The translations under genes and the position numbers were made by a program. Shown here one piece after another: positions 1-7,880 of a stretch of 53,850 nucleotides of DNA. Source of the DNA: Terriglobia bacterium (GTDB taxonomy: Bacteria > Acidobacteriota > Vicinamibacteria > Vicinamibacterales > CAVVIG01); NCBI GenBank assembly GCA_020073005.1, contig JAIQFX010000024.1, forward strand, positions 1 to 53,850, read 5' to 3'. The notes under the pieces were generated by a model that saw only the letters and a list, made by a program, of their open reading frames with translations, searched no databases and was not told where the DNA came from. Numbering within the stretch: position 1 is the first letter of the stretch; every line of letters begins with the position of its first letter.

Positions 1-2307
1 GGCATTCTCCTGCGCCCGTACCCGCTCGTCGTCGATCAGGATCGGCTGTTCGCCGTCACCGGCACCGTTCGCGGCGCCGACCGCGACGACGTCTCGTGGC
101 CCGACTGGCTCGATCTCCAGCGGAACAGCGCGCTGGTCGAGGCGTTTATCGGCGAGAAGATCACCGGCAGCACGCTCAGTATCGGCGACCGCGCCGAGCG
201 GGCGACGGGCAGCATGGTTTCCGCGAACTACTTCGACGCCATTGGCGTGCGGCCGATCCTCGGACGCGGCTTCGAGCCCGGTGAGGACGCGGGACGCAAC
301 GCGCACCCCGTGACGGTGATCAGCTATCAGGTGTGGCAGGACCGGTTTCACGGCGATCCGAACATCATCGGCAAGACGCAGGTATTGAGCGGCCTGCCGC
401 ACACCATCGTCGGCGTGACGCCGAAAGGATTTTTCGGCACGTTCGTCGGCTACGCGTTTCAGTTCTGGGTGCCGGCGTCGATGCAGGCGCAGTTCGACGC
501 GGGCGTCTACAAACTCGAGGATCGCGGTTCGAGATGGATTGAAGGCTTCGTTCGGGTGAAGCCGGGCGTGACCATCGAGCAGGCGCAGGCGGAGCTCTCC
601 GCCATCGCCGCGCGGCTCGAGGCCGACTATCCGGAGACGAACCGCGGCCGCGGCGTCAGGCTGTGGCCGCTGTGGCAGACGCCGTTCAACAACGCCGGCG
701 CGCTCCTGCCGACGCTCGGCATCGCGCTCGTCGTCGTGCTTTCCGTCCTCCTCATCGCCTGCGCCAACGTCGGCAATCTGCTGCTCGTTCGCGCGTTCTC
801 GCGGCAGCAGGAGATGACGATTCGTCTTTCGGTCGGCGCCGGCCGCGCGAGGCTCGTGAAGCAGCTGATGACCGAAGGGTTGATCCTCTCGGCGATCGGC
901 GCCGCGGGTGGTCTCGTCGTCGCGAACTGGCTGCGTGACGCGCTCGCGCTGCTGACGCCGCCACGCGGCGGCGTCGTGCTCCGTCTGCCGGGCGAGCTCG
1001 ATTGGCGCGTGCTCGGGTTGAGCGCGGGCGTGTGTCTGGTCTCGACGCTGTTGTTCGGACTGGTGCCCGCGATGCTGACGAGCAACATCGATCTCGCCGG
1101 CGCGCTCCGGTCGCAAGCGGGCGGCGTGGTCGGCGCACGGAGCAGAGCCTGGGTCCGATCGACGCTCGTGCTGGTCCAGATGTCGCTGAGCTTCGTGCTG
1201 CTGGTCGGCGCGGGCCTGTTGATGGAGACGCTGACAGCTGTGCGGACGTCGAGCCCGGGTTTCTCGACGCAGGGCGTGCTGACGACCGGCGTCGATCTGT
1301 TCACGGCAGGCTACGACGCCCAGCGCGCGAAGAACTTTCAGGACGAGCTCATCGATCGGATCCAGGCGCTCGGCGGCGTGGAGTCGGCCGCGCTCTCGCG
1401 CATGACGCCGTTCAGCTATCGCAGCTATTCGACCGCGCCGATCGCCGTCGACGGCTACGTCGCGCCGCCCGATCAGCAGCCGACCGCGGATTACAACGAA
1501 ATCGGCCCGGGCTTCCTCGCGACGATGGGCATCCCGCTGGTCTCGGGCCGCGAGTTCACGCGCGCCGACAACGAAACGGCGCCGCCGGCCGCGATTGTCG
1601 ATGAAACGATGGCCGCGCAGTTCTGGCCCGGCGCGGATCCGGTCGGCCGGCGCGTGCAGGTGCGGGGGCGATGGATGCAGATCGTCGGCGTCGCGCGGAC
1701 CGCGAAGTACCGGAATCTGCTCGAGACGCCGAAGCCGTTCTTCTACGTTGCGCTGCGCCAGAATTTCTCGGCGACGACGGCGTTGCAGATCCGGACGGCC
1801 CAGGGCCCGGCGGCGCTGGCGCCGGCGCTGGTCCGCGAGATCCACGCGCTCGACGCGAACGTGGCGCCGTCGGAGCTGATCACGATGCGCGAGCAGGTCG
1901 ATCGCACGACGGCCGCCCAGCGAATCTCGGTCACCATCCTCGTCGTGTTCGGCGGCCTCGCGCTCGTGCTGGCGGCGGTCGGTCTCTACGGTGTGATGGC
2001 GGCGACCGTCTCCCAGAGCACACGCGAGCTGGCGCTGCGGATGGCGCTCGGTGCGGGCGCCTCGGATCTGTTACGGCTCGTGCTGTCCAAAGGTCTCGCG
2101 CTGACCGCGGGCGGCATCGTGCTGGGACTGGTCGCGGCCCTGCAGGTCACGCGGCTGCTCGGCTACCTCTTGTATAAGGTGAGCCCGCGCGACCCGCTGG
2201 CGTTCGGGTCGGCGTTCGTCGTGATTGCCGTCGCGTCCTTCGTCGCCTGCGTCGTTCCCGCGTGGCGCGCGACGCGGACGGATCCGCTTCGCGCGCTGCG
2301 CGGGTGA
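1..2307 (+). CDS. MacB/FtsX-type ABC permease of the duplicated orphan (ADOP) kind, 5' end outside window
   Basis: The reading frame is open from the first base, so the N-terminus and first membrane helix lie upstream; 768 residues are visible. The start resembles the middle of a MacB periplasmic core domain (LRPYPLVVDQDRLF, then VSWPDWLDLQ). A first FtsX domain follows with helices near 240-260 and 340-365, then a second periplasmic domain, then a second FtsX domain in the last 130 residues with the usual ELALRMALGA motif and a C-terminal P-x-WRATR-x-DPL-x-ALR. This internal duplication without its own ATPase is typical of the permeases abundant in Acidobacteriota. The family exports or extracts substrates using a separately encoded ATPase; the substrate is unknown. 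No ATPase gene follows it. Confidence 0.9.
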   Translation, partial: GILLRPYPLVVDQDRLFAVTGTVRGADRDDVSWPDWLDLQRNSALVEAFIGEKITGSTLSIGDRAERATGSMVSANYFDAIGVRPILGRGFEPGEDAGRNAHPVTVISYQVWQDRFHGDPNIIGKTQVLSGLPHTIVGVTPKGFFGTFVGYAFQFWVPASMQAQFDAGVYKLEDRGSRWIEGFVRVKPGVTIEQAQAELSAIAARLEADYPETNRGRGVRLWPLWQTPFNNAGALLPTLGIALVVVLSVLLIACANVGNLLLVRAFSRQQEMTIRLSVGAGRARLVKQLMTEGLILSAIGAAGGLVVANWLRDALALLTPPRGGVVLRLPGELDWRVLGLSAGVCLVSTLLFGLVPAMLTSNIDLAGALRSQAGGVVGARSRAWVRSTLVLVQMSLSFVLLVGAGLLMETLTAVRTSSPGFSTQGVLTTGVDLFTAGYDAQRAKNFQDELIDRIQALGGVESAALSRMTPFSYRSYSTAPIAVDGYVAPPDQQPTADYNEIGPGFLATMGIPLVSGREFTRADNETAPPAAIVDETMAAQFWPGADPVGRRVQVRGRWMQIVGVARTAKYRNLLETPKPFFYVALRQNFSATTALQIRTAQGPAALAPALVREIHALDANVAPSELITMREQVDRTTAAQRISVTILVVFGGLALVLAAVGLYGVMAATVSQSTRELALRMALGAGASDLLRLVLSKGLALTAGGIVLGLVAALQVTRLLGYLLYKVSPRDPLAFGSAFVVIAVASFVACVVPAWRATRTDPLRALRG

Positions 2308-2320
2308 TATGGCGGTCTCG

Positions 2321-2345
2321 TAGCGCGAGCCTTTCAGGCGAGCGA
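2321..2345. repeat. GCGCGAGCCTTTCAGG-type repeat, copy 1
   Basis: The 23 bases at 2323-2345 are identical to 38801-38823, which lies inside the gamma-glutamyltransferase gene. The core can fold imperfectly (CGCGAGCC against GGCGAGCG). Here it sits between two convergent genes, directly after the permease stop. Confidence 0.7.
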
Positions 2346-2348
2346 CGG

Positions 2349-2546
2349 TTAGTCCGTTCCGACAATCGTTTCGAACAGGCCCAGCACCCAGCACATCGGG
2401 CAGCCTCGCATCGCGATGACCGCCAGCACGAGCGCGCCGATGGCGAACGTCGGATCGGATGACTGATGCAGCCACGCCCACGCGAGCAGCGCGGCGGCGG
2501 TTGCGCCCTTCGCGAGATGCGCGACGACGGTCCTGCTGCCAAACAT
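2349..2546 (-). CDS. small two-helix membrane protein with CPMCW motif
   Basis: This 65-residue protein has a good ribosome site (GAGGAGG, 7 bases before ATG at 2546). It has two probable membrane helices (about 10-27 and 33-58), and the second contains G-C-P-M-C-W, a CxxC pair followed by Trp. I do not recognise the family with certainty. The paired cysteines at a membrane face could bind a metal or be redox active, but nothing else supports that. It is the last gene of a minus-strand run that begins with the GntR regulator at 5454. Confidence 0.6.
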   Translation of the reverse strand: MFGSRTVVAHLAKGATAAALLAWAWLHQSSDPTFAIGALVLAVIAMRGCPMCWVLGLFETIVGTD

Positions 2547-2555
2547 TGCTGTTCC

Positions 2556-2616
2556 TCCTCTACCTTCTACCTTCTACCTTCTACCTTCTGCCTTCTGCCT
2601 TCTTACTTCTTACTTT
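2556..2616. repeat. short-period repeat CTACCTT/CTGCCTT
   Basis: Seven-base units CTACCTT (four or more) pass into CTGCCTT and then CTTACTT. The block fills the gap between the small membrane protein and the secreted protein, and it supplies the stop codon of the latter (TTA at 2603-2605). A relative is at 7851-7880. Confidence 0.8.
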
Positions 2617-3325
2617 CCGCTGCGCCGGCCCGATGGAACGTCACCGGCTTCGACACCGGCCCTTCCGACCACGTGCCGGCCAGTTCCGTGGCCGCGGCGT
2701 TCAAGGTCCCGGAGAATGTTCCGGCGACGACCGTTGTCTCGAGCGTCACGCTCGATCCCGTCTGCGTGATGCGCATCGGAATCTCCAGCCCGCCCTCGCT
2801 GAGATTGATGAGGCTGCCGGTCGCCGTGCCGTCGGGATGATTCGTCAGCTTCAGCGCGACGCGATTCCCGGTGCTCTCGACCGTGGTGGTCCACGTGCCC
2901 TCGAGGTCCTTGCCGATCGCCGCGCTTCTGGCCGGCGGGTCGATCTTCGCGTCTCCCTCGCGCGTCAGCAGGAAAGGCACCGTCGCGCCCGCCACTGAAA
3001 ACGTGCCCGACATCGTCTTGCCGTCGTCGGAGAGATCGCCGGTCAGGGTTTGATCCTCGCGCGCGCCGAACGTGACCGTCCTGCCCTCGACGACGAGCTT
3101 CGCGAGGGGCAGGCCTTTCACATGTTCCGCCGGGATGGCGACGGTGCCAATCAACGCGCCGGCGCCGTTCTTCGCGAGGTCGACTTCGATGTTCAGGTCC
3201 ATGCCGGGCGTCTCGATCTTGCCCTGCCAGTGACCGGATGGATCGGCCGCCGTCTGGGCGCGCGCGGACGACACCGGCAGCAGGAGCAGCGCGGCAATCG
3301 GAACGATTCGAATGTAGGAACGCAT
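2603..3325 (-). CDS. secreted beta-rich protein, two similar halves
   Basis: The protein has 240 residues with a clear signal peptide (residues 1-23, cleavage after ARA). An AAGGAGGG ribosome site precedes the ATG. The mature part has two repeats, each beginning with a G-x-W segment (DPSGHWQGKIE near 28, LEGTWTTTVE near 142) and each containing an alternating-strand stretch ending in GTF/GTWS. This resembles the lipocalin-like accessory domains that precede serine hydrolases in Acidobacteriota, but no hydrolase domain is present. The last residues are encoded by the adjoining repeat. The function is unknown; it probably acts in the periplasm. Confidence 0.75.
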   Translation of the reverse strand: MRSYIRIVPIAALLLLPVSSARAQTAADPSGHWQGKIETPGMDLNIEVDLAKNGAGALIGTVAIPAEHVKGLPLAKLVVEGRTVTFGAREDQTLTGDLSDDGKTMSGTFSVAGATVPFLLTREGDAKIDPPARSAAIGKDLEGTWTTTVESTGNRVALKLTNHPDGTATGSLINLSEGGLEIPMRITQTGSSVTLETTVVAGTFSGTLNAAATELAGTWSEGPVSKPVTFHRAGAAESKK

Positions 3326-3346
3326 CGGACCCTCCTTAATGGCGCG

Positions 3347-4135
3347 TCAGAAATCCTGCCGCGCGATGTTCTTCGTCGCGGCGTACAACATCGCCGCCGA
3401 CACGGCCGCGCTGGCGAGCAGTCCCAGCCACGGCGCTCCATTGCCACGGAAATAACTCTCCCCGCTCATCACCCAGAAGACGCCGTACGGCCACCCGTCA
3501 AGCGCCAACACGCCTTCGAAGAACGCGAGGACGACGGCCATGGCGCACGTGATCAGCAGCGGCCGCCACAGATCGCTGAACACGGTCGACAGAAGAAACG
3601 CCAGGCTGAAGAACGTGGCGCCGGCGACGAAGGTGCAGACGCCGTGGACCAGCGTGTCGACGAGGCTGTAGCTCTGCCCGATGGCGGGCGAGAGCAGCGG
3701 AATCACGAGCGAGGGAACGAGAGCGAGCACCAGCAGTTCGCCGAGCGCTGTCGCGGCTCGCACTCCGGCCACGCGAGTGCGGGAGGCCGGCAGCGAAAGC
3801 ATGAACAGCGTCCCGCCGCCGCCGCTGCCGGACGTAGCGATGAGGCCGCCAGACCCGAGCAGCACCGCGAAGATCGTCCACATCTGCCTTAAGTTCTGCC
3901 GGACCCACTGCCACCAGATGAAGCCGCGGTAGGTGCTCTGCACCGCCAGGCCTTCCTTGATGGCCCGCTCCACCGCGGAGTTGGTGATGACGGTCGTGTT
4001 GATGCGGCTTGCGAGCGGCGTGAGTTTCAACACGGCCGGATACTGGAACACGGCGCCGCACGCGACGATCGACAGCAGTCCCAGACCGATCAGGAATCGC
4101 CAGCGGGTCTCGAGCCACGACTTGTACCAGAGCAT
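3347..4135 (-). CDS. ABC-2 type transporter permease
   Basis: The protein has 262 residues with about six membrane helices. I chose ATG at 4135 (MLWYKSWLETRWRF), because W-x-K-x-W-x-E-x-R at the extreme N-terminus is usual in ABC-2 permeases and because this start falls one base after the stop of the upstream ATPase gene. An in-frame start at 4153 is possible. The protein is the membrane partner of the ATPase at 4137-5054. The pair resembles YtrB-type exporters of lipid-active compounds or antibiotics; the substrate is not deducible. Confidence 0.88.
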   Translation of the reverse strand: MLWYKSWLETRWRFLIGLGLLSIVACGAVFQYPAVLKLTPLASRINTTVITNSAVERAIKEGLAVQSTYRGFIWWQWVRQNLRQMWTIFAVLLGSGGLIATSGSGGGGTLFMLSLPASRTRVAGVRAATALGELLVLALVPSLVIPLLSPAIGQSYSLVDTLVHGVCTFVAGATFFSLAFLLSTVFSDLWRPLLITCAMAVVLAFFEGVLALDGWPYGVFWVMSGESYFRGNGAPWLGLLASAAVSAAMLYAATKNIARQDF

Positions 4136-4136
4136 G

Positions 4137-5054
4137 TCAGTCCTCCGCGGCAATGGATTCGAGAAAGATTTCTTTCAGCGTGACGGGAACGATGTCCGTC
4201 GACATCGGATTCAGCGTGCGCGCCTCATCGAGGACTCGATCGGCGCCCGCGCTCGACAGCACCGTGAGAATGCGGCCGCTGCGCCGCACGCGCACGACGC
4301 CCGGCACGCGGGACATCGTCTCCAGGGCATCCGGCGCCTCGCCGTCGAAGACGAGCTGCACGCGCCGGTACTGCTCGCGCAGATCGTCGAGCGATCCGGA
4401 GACGACCGCGCGCCCGCGATCGATGATCGTGACGCGATCGGCGATCTGATCGACTTCGCTGATCTGATGCGAGGAGAAGAACACCGTCATCGCCTCGCTG
4501 GCCACATGGCTCACCAGCGTCTGCAGGATTTCTTCGGTGACGGCGGGATCGAGTCCCGATGTCGGCTCGTCGAGGATCAGCAGATCGGCGCGGCGGCAGA
4601 GCACCAGCAGCAGCGAGAGCTTGGTGCGCGTGCCGCGCGAGAGCGCCTTGATCCTGCGGTCGAGCGGCAGCTCGAACTTGCGCACGTAGGTCTGCTCGAG
4701 ATCGGCGCGCCATTTCGGAAAGAACGCCGCGGTGAAGCGGATGATCTCTCCGACCGTCATGTAGTCGTAGAGATCCTTGTCGTCGCTGACGAAGCCGATG
4801 CGGCGGCGGATCTCGACGCTCGCGTCCTGCGCGTCGGCCGGCAGGCCGAAGACGCGCGCGGAGCCGCTCGTCGGCCGTGTCATGCCGAGCAGGACCTTGA
4901 TCGTCGTCGTCTTGCCGGCGCCGTTGCGTCCGAGGAATCCGTGGATCGATCCGGCGGGCACCTGCAGATTCAGACCGCGGAGCGCTTCGATGCTGCCGTA
5001 GTGCTTGCGCAGGTCCGTCGCTTCGATCACGAGCGCGTCAGCCCTGTCAGTCAC
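4137..5054 (-). CDS. ABC transporter ATP-binding protein, YtrB-like
   Basis: This 305-residue ATPase has Walker A GRNGAGKTT near 42-50, a Q-loop region with D (FVSDDKDLYDYMTV), a degenerate signature LSRGTRTKL in place of LSGGQ, Walker B LLILDEPTSGLDP and an H-loop SSHQ. The LSRG variant is usual in the YtrB/EcsA-like group controlled by GntR regulators. A C-terminal extension of about 80 residues probably contacts the permease. The gene overlaps the regulator gene by 8 bases, indicating translational coupling. Confidence 0.92.
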   Translation of the reverse strand: MTDRADALVIEATDLRKHYGSIEALRGLNLQVPAGSIHGFLGRNGAGKTTTIKVLLGMTRPTSGSARVFGLPADAQDASVEIRRRIGFVSDDKDLYDYMTVGEIIRFTAAFFPKWRADLEQTYVRKFELPLDRRIKALSRGTRTKLSLLLVLCRRADLLILDEPTSGLDPAVTEEILQTLVSHVASEAMTVFFSSHQISEVDQIADRVTIIDRGRAVVSGSLDDLREQYRRVQLVFDGEAPDALETMSRVPGVVRVRRSGRILTVLSSAGADRVLDEARTLNPMSTDIVPVTLKEIFLESIAAED

Positions 5055-5454
5055 GATGTCCTCCGGTCTTGGGCAACGCCGAATGGCCGGCCAGCTCGGC
5101 TTCGAACAGGCGGCGGATTTCCTCGTCCGAGAGGCCGCGCGCGCGCAGCCGCTCGATCGTGGCGGCGACGGCCGTCTGTCCGGCTTTCATCGCGTCGGTT
5201 TCTTTCTTCGCGCGGGCGCTGCCCGAGACGAACGCGCCGGCGCCGTGGCGCAGCTCGATGACGCCCTCGTGCTCGAGCTCGCGGTAGGCCTTGGCGACCG
5301 TGTTCGGGTTGATGACGAGCTCTTCCGCGAGCGGGCGGATGCCGGGCAGCTGCTCGCCCGGGCGGAGCGCGCCGGTTTCGATGCTGTGCTTCACCTGCTC
5401 CATGAGCTGGAGGTAGATGGGCACGCCGGACGACGGATTCGGTCGAAACAGCAT
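5047..5454 (-). CDS. GntR family regulator, YtrA subfamily
   Basis: The 135-residue protein has an N-terminal winged helix-turn-helix (IYLQLMEQVKHSIETGALRPGEQLPGIRPLA, then NPNTVAKAYRELEHEGVIE). The short C-terminal tail of about 45 residues is too small for a ligand domain, which defines the YtrA type. It heads the operon of the ABC pair it probably represses. A near-perfect inverted repeat lies 15 bases before its ATG. Confidence 0.92.
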   Translation of the reverse strand: MLFRPNPSSGVPIYLQLMEQVKHSIETGALRPGEQLPGIRPLAEELVINPNTVAKAYRELEHEGVIELRHGAGAFVSGSARAKKETDAMKAGQTAVAATIERLRARGLSDEEIRRLFEAELAGHSALPKTGGHRD

Positions 5455-5468
5455 GGTCGTCGGTGTAC

Positions 5469-5506
5469 CAGTCCAACTGTATTACTGAACTAGCACAGTA
5501 GGACTG
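5469..5506. promoter_or_regulatory. candidate operator of the GntR-ABC operon
   Basis: The arms CAGTCCAACTGT (5469-5480) and ACAGTAGGACTG (5495-5506) match in 11 of 12 positions and are separated by 14 bases. The site lies immediately upstream of the regulator gene, where YtrA-type repressors bind to control their own operon. Confidence 0.7.
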
Positions 5507-5584
5507 TCACGTACGGACCGCGGATTTGTCAAGCGGAAAAAGAAATGCGGGAATTGCTGAGGAAAAATGTCGGCAACAAGTCAG

Positions 5585-5743
5585 TCAAGGCCGATTCGAT
5601 CGGCGCCGCCAGCCGGTGAGCGGGATCAGTCTGGCGACGTACAGACTGACGAACATGATCGCGACGATCAGGCCGACCCAACCGGCGACCATCAGGACGG
5701 TGCCGCCCAGGCCGACGAGCACGCGGAAGATGCCGGCAATCAC
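5585..5743 (-). CDS. 52-residue membrane protein coupled to the S9 peptidase
   Basis: The start codon GTG (5743-5741) overlaps the peptidase stop TGA (5742-5740) in the sequence GTGA. The product begins VIAGIFRVLVGLGG and consists of one long or two short hydrophobic stretches (about 4-40), ending in a basic tail GWRRRSNRP. The 4-base overlap, hydrophobic content and positive-inside tail argue that it is a real gene. The function is unknown. Confidence 0.6.
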   Translation of the reverse strand: MIAGIFRVLVGLGGTVLMVAGWVGLIVAIMFVSLYVARLIPLTGWRRRSNRP

Positions 5744-7845
5744 CGGTCCTGATTCGTGCTCGTTGTCGCGGTTCGCGACGGCGCATCCGGCGGCACGGCG
5801 TTCGCGTTGCCGTTGATGTACCGCTCGAACCAGTACACCTGCCAGTTGATGCTCTCGACCAGATGCTTCGGCTCGCCCGTGCGCGTCAGGTTGTGGTTCT
5901 CGCGCGGGAAGAAGACGATCTCGCTCGGCACGCCGAAGTGCCGCAGCGCGCGGAACCACTGCTCGCCCTGCTCGATCGGCACGCGGTAGTCGTTGTCCGA
6001 GTGCAGCACGAGCGTCGGCGTCTTCACGTTCTTCACGTACTTCAGCGGCGACCGATCCCAGTAGAGATCGAACTTGTCGAAGATGTCGCCCTGGAAGTCG
6101 TCCGCGTGCCCATACGCCCCATCGCGCGTCCCATCGTCGGACACGAAATTCGAAATGCTGCGCAGCGTCACGGCCGCCCTGAAATGAATGTCGCGGTTCG
6201 TGTGGCTGATGATCCAGTTCGTCATGAACCCGCCGTAGCTGCCGCCCGTGACGCCGAGGCGATCGCGATCGATCCACGCGTACTTCGCGAGGATCGCGTC
6301 GACGCCGTTCATGATGTCGACGTAGTCCTTGCCGCCCCAGTTGAGCTCGATGCCGCGCTCGAACGTCTCGCCGTACCCGGTCGAGCCGCGCGGGTTGGTG
6401 AAGAAGACCGCCCAGCCGTGCGACGCGTAGACCTGGAACTCGTGATACCAGTCGAAGCCGAACTGCCCGGCCGGCCCGCCGTGAATCGTGAGAATCATCG
6501 GGTACTTCTTGCCGGCTTCCCATCCGGCCGGCTTCATGAAGAACCCGTCGACGTCCCAGCCGTCAGCGCCCTTGTACGGCACGCGCTCGACCGGCACCAC
6601 ATTCAGCTGCTTCAGCAGCGCGTCGTTCAGATGCGTGAGTTGCTTCTGATTCCGCCCGTTGAGATCGGCGACGTACAAATCGTCGGGATGCGTCGGATCG
6701 TTGACGGCGTACAGGATCCGCCCCGGCCCGAGCGTAGCCGAAGGCTCGTTGATGTCGACGAGATGGACCGTTCGATCGCCGGTCGCGATCGGCGACGCGC
6801 GCCGCGCCGCGAGATCGACGCGATACAGCCGCGACGTGCCGTGATAGCCCGTCTCGAAATACAGCGCCTTGCCGCCCTCGGCCCACCGCAGTCCGCTCGG
6901 AATCAGATCGATGCCGTCGGCAGCGAGTCGCGATGCCGAGCCGCCGGCACTTGACGCGAGCCAGATCTTCGGATGCGTCTTCTCGGGCACGGCGCTCACG
7001 AACGCGATCGTCTGGCCGTCAGGCGACCAGCGCGGCGAGTTGTCGCCGGTGGTGTGATCAGAAATCTTCGTGAGCGCGCCGCCGCCGGCGTCAATGACCC
7101 AGACGTCAGTGTTGTGGCCTTCGTCGAACGCCTTGCCCGTGCGGTCGGAGACGAACGCGATCCTCCGGCTGTCGGGCGACCACTGCGGGTCGCTGTCGTT
7201 CCAGTCGTCGCCGGATGTGACTTGCGTCGATCGTCCGGTGGCGACACCGGTCACCCAGAGATGCGTCTTCTTGTCGTCGAACCAGCCGCTGTCGTTGAAC
7301 TTGTAATTCGCGTGGAGGTAATGCCGGACGTCGCTCGGCGATTTCGCCGTGTCGCTCGGCCCGCTGCGCGACACGACGACGAGCGTCGTGCCGTCGGGCG
7401 ACCACTGGAATGCGGAGACACCGTTGGCGAGATTCGTGACGCGCCGCGGCTCGCCGCCGCTGAGCGAGAGCAGCCAGACTTGATTTCGCGGAATGTCGCC
7501 GTTCCCATCGCCGGCGGCGGGTCGCGCCGAAAGAAACGCGATCGCCTTGCCGTCCGGACTCCATCGCGGTGCGTTGGACGACTGCGGCGCCGTCGTCATC
7601 GCCGTCGGCGGTCTCGAGCCATCGGCCGCGACGGTCCAGATCTCGCTCCGCCGGCGATTCTGTTTCTGATCGACCGTCGTCACGACGTACGCGATCGTCG
7701 CGCCGTCGGGCGAAAAGTGCGGATCGCCGAGCGTCTCGAACGCGAAATAATCCTCGGCGGTCACCCCACGCGTCTGCGCGAACGCGGGCGCGACCAACGC
7801 GAGCGACAACACGGCGACAGTGAGGGTGCGGCGAATTGTTGTCAT
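5740..7845 (-). CDS. secreted S9 family prolyl oligopeptidase-type peptidase
   Basis: The protein has 701 residues. ATG at 7845 (MTTIRRTLTVAV) puts the signal peptide at the N-terminus, with cleavage after AFA near residue 24. A beta-propeller with repeated W-S-P-D-G/S blades spans about 30-400, and the alpha/beta hydrolase domain follows. The nucleophile is Ser536 in GGSYGG, the Asp is in LHSDNDYRVP near 620, and the His is in ENHNL near 652. The triad and propeller match dipeptidyl-/acylaminoacyl-peptidases. It probably degrades peptides in the periplasm or outside the cell. Confidence 0.93.
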   Translation of the reverse strand: MTTIRRTLTVAVLSLALVAPAFAQTRGVTAEDYFAFETLGDPHFSPDGATIAYVVTTVDQKQNRRRSEIWTVAADGSRPPTAMTTAPQSSNAPRWSPDGKAIAFLSARPAAGDGNGDIPRNQVWLLSLSGGEPRRVTNLANGVSAFQWSPDGTTLVVVSRSGPSDTAKSPSDVRHYLHANYKFNDSGWFDDKKTHLWVTGVATGRSTQVTSGDDWNDSDPQWSPDSRRIAFVSDRTGKAFDEGHNTDVWVIDAGGGALTKISDHTTGDNSPRWSPDGQTIAFVSAVPEKTHPKIWLASSAGGSASRLAADGIDLIPSGLRWAEGGKALYFETGYHGTSRLYRVDLAARRASPIATGDRTVHLVDINEPSATLGPGRILYAVNDPTHPDDLYVADLNGRNQKQLTHLNDALLKQLNVVPVERVPYKGADGWDVDGFFMKPAGWEAGKKYPMILTIHGGPAGQFGFDWYHEFQVYASHGWAVFFTNPRGSTGYGETFERGIELNWGGKDYVDIMNGVDAILAKYAWIDRDRLGVTGGSYGGFMTNWIISHTNRDIHFRAAVTLRSISNFVSDDGTRDGAYGHADDFQGDIFDKFDLYWDRSPLKYVKNVKTPTLVLHSDNDYRVPIEQGEQWFRALRHFGVPSEIVFFPRENHNLTRTGEPKHLVESINWQVYWFERYINGNANAVPPDAPSRTATTSTNQDR

Positions 7846-7850
7846 GACTT

Positions 7851-7880
7851 TTGCCTTCTGCCTTCTCACTTCTAACTTCG
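7851..7880. repeat. short-period repeat TGCCTTC/TCACTTC/TAACTTC
   Basis: Seven-base words fill the gap between Ku and the peptidase and supply the TAG stop of Ku (7872-7874, minus strand). They are the same words as at 2556-2616. Confidence 0.75.
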
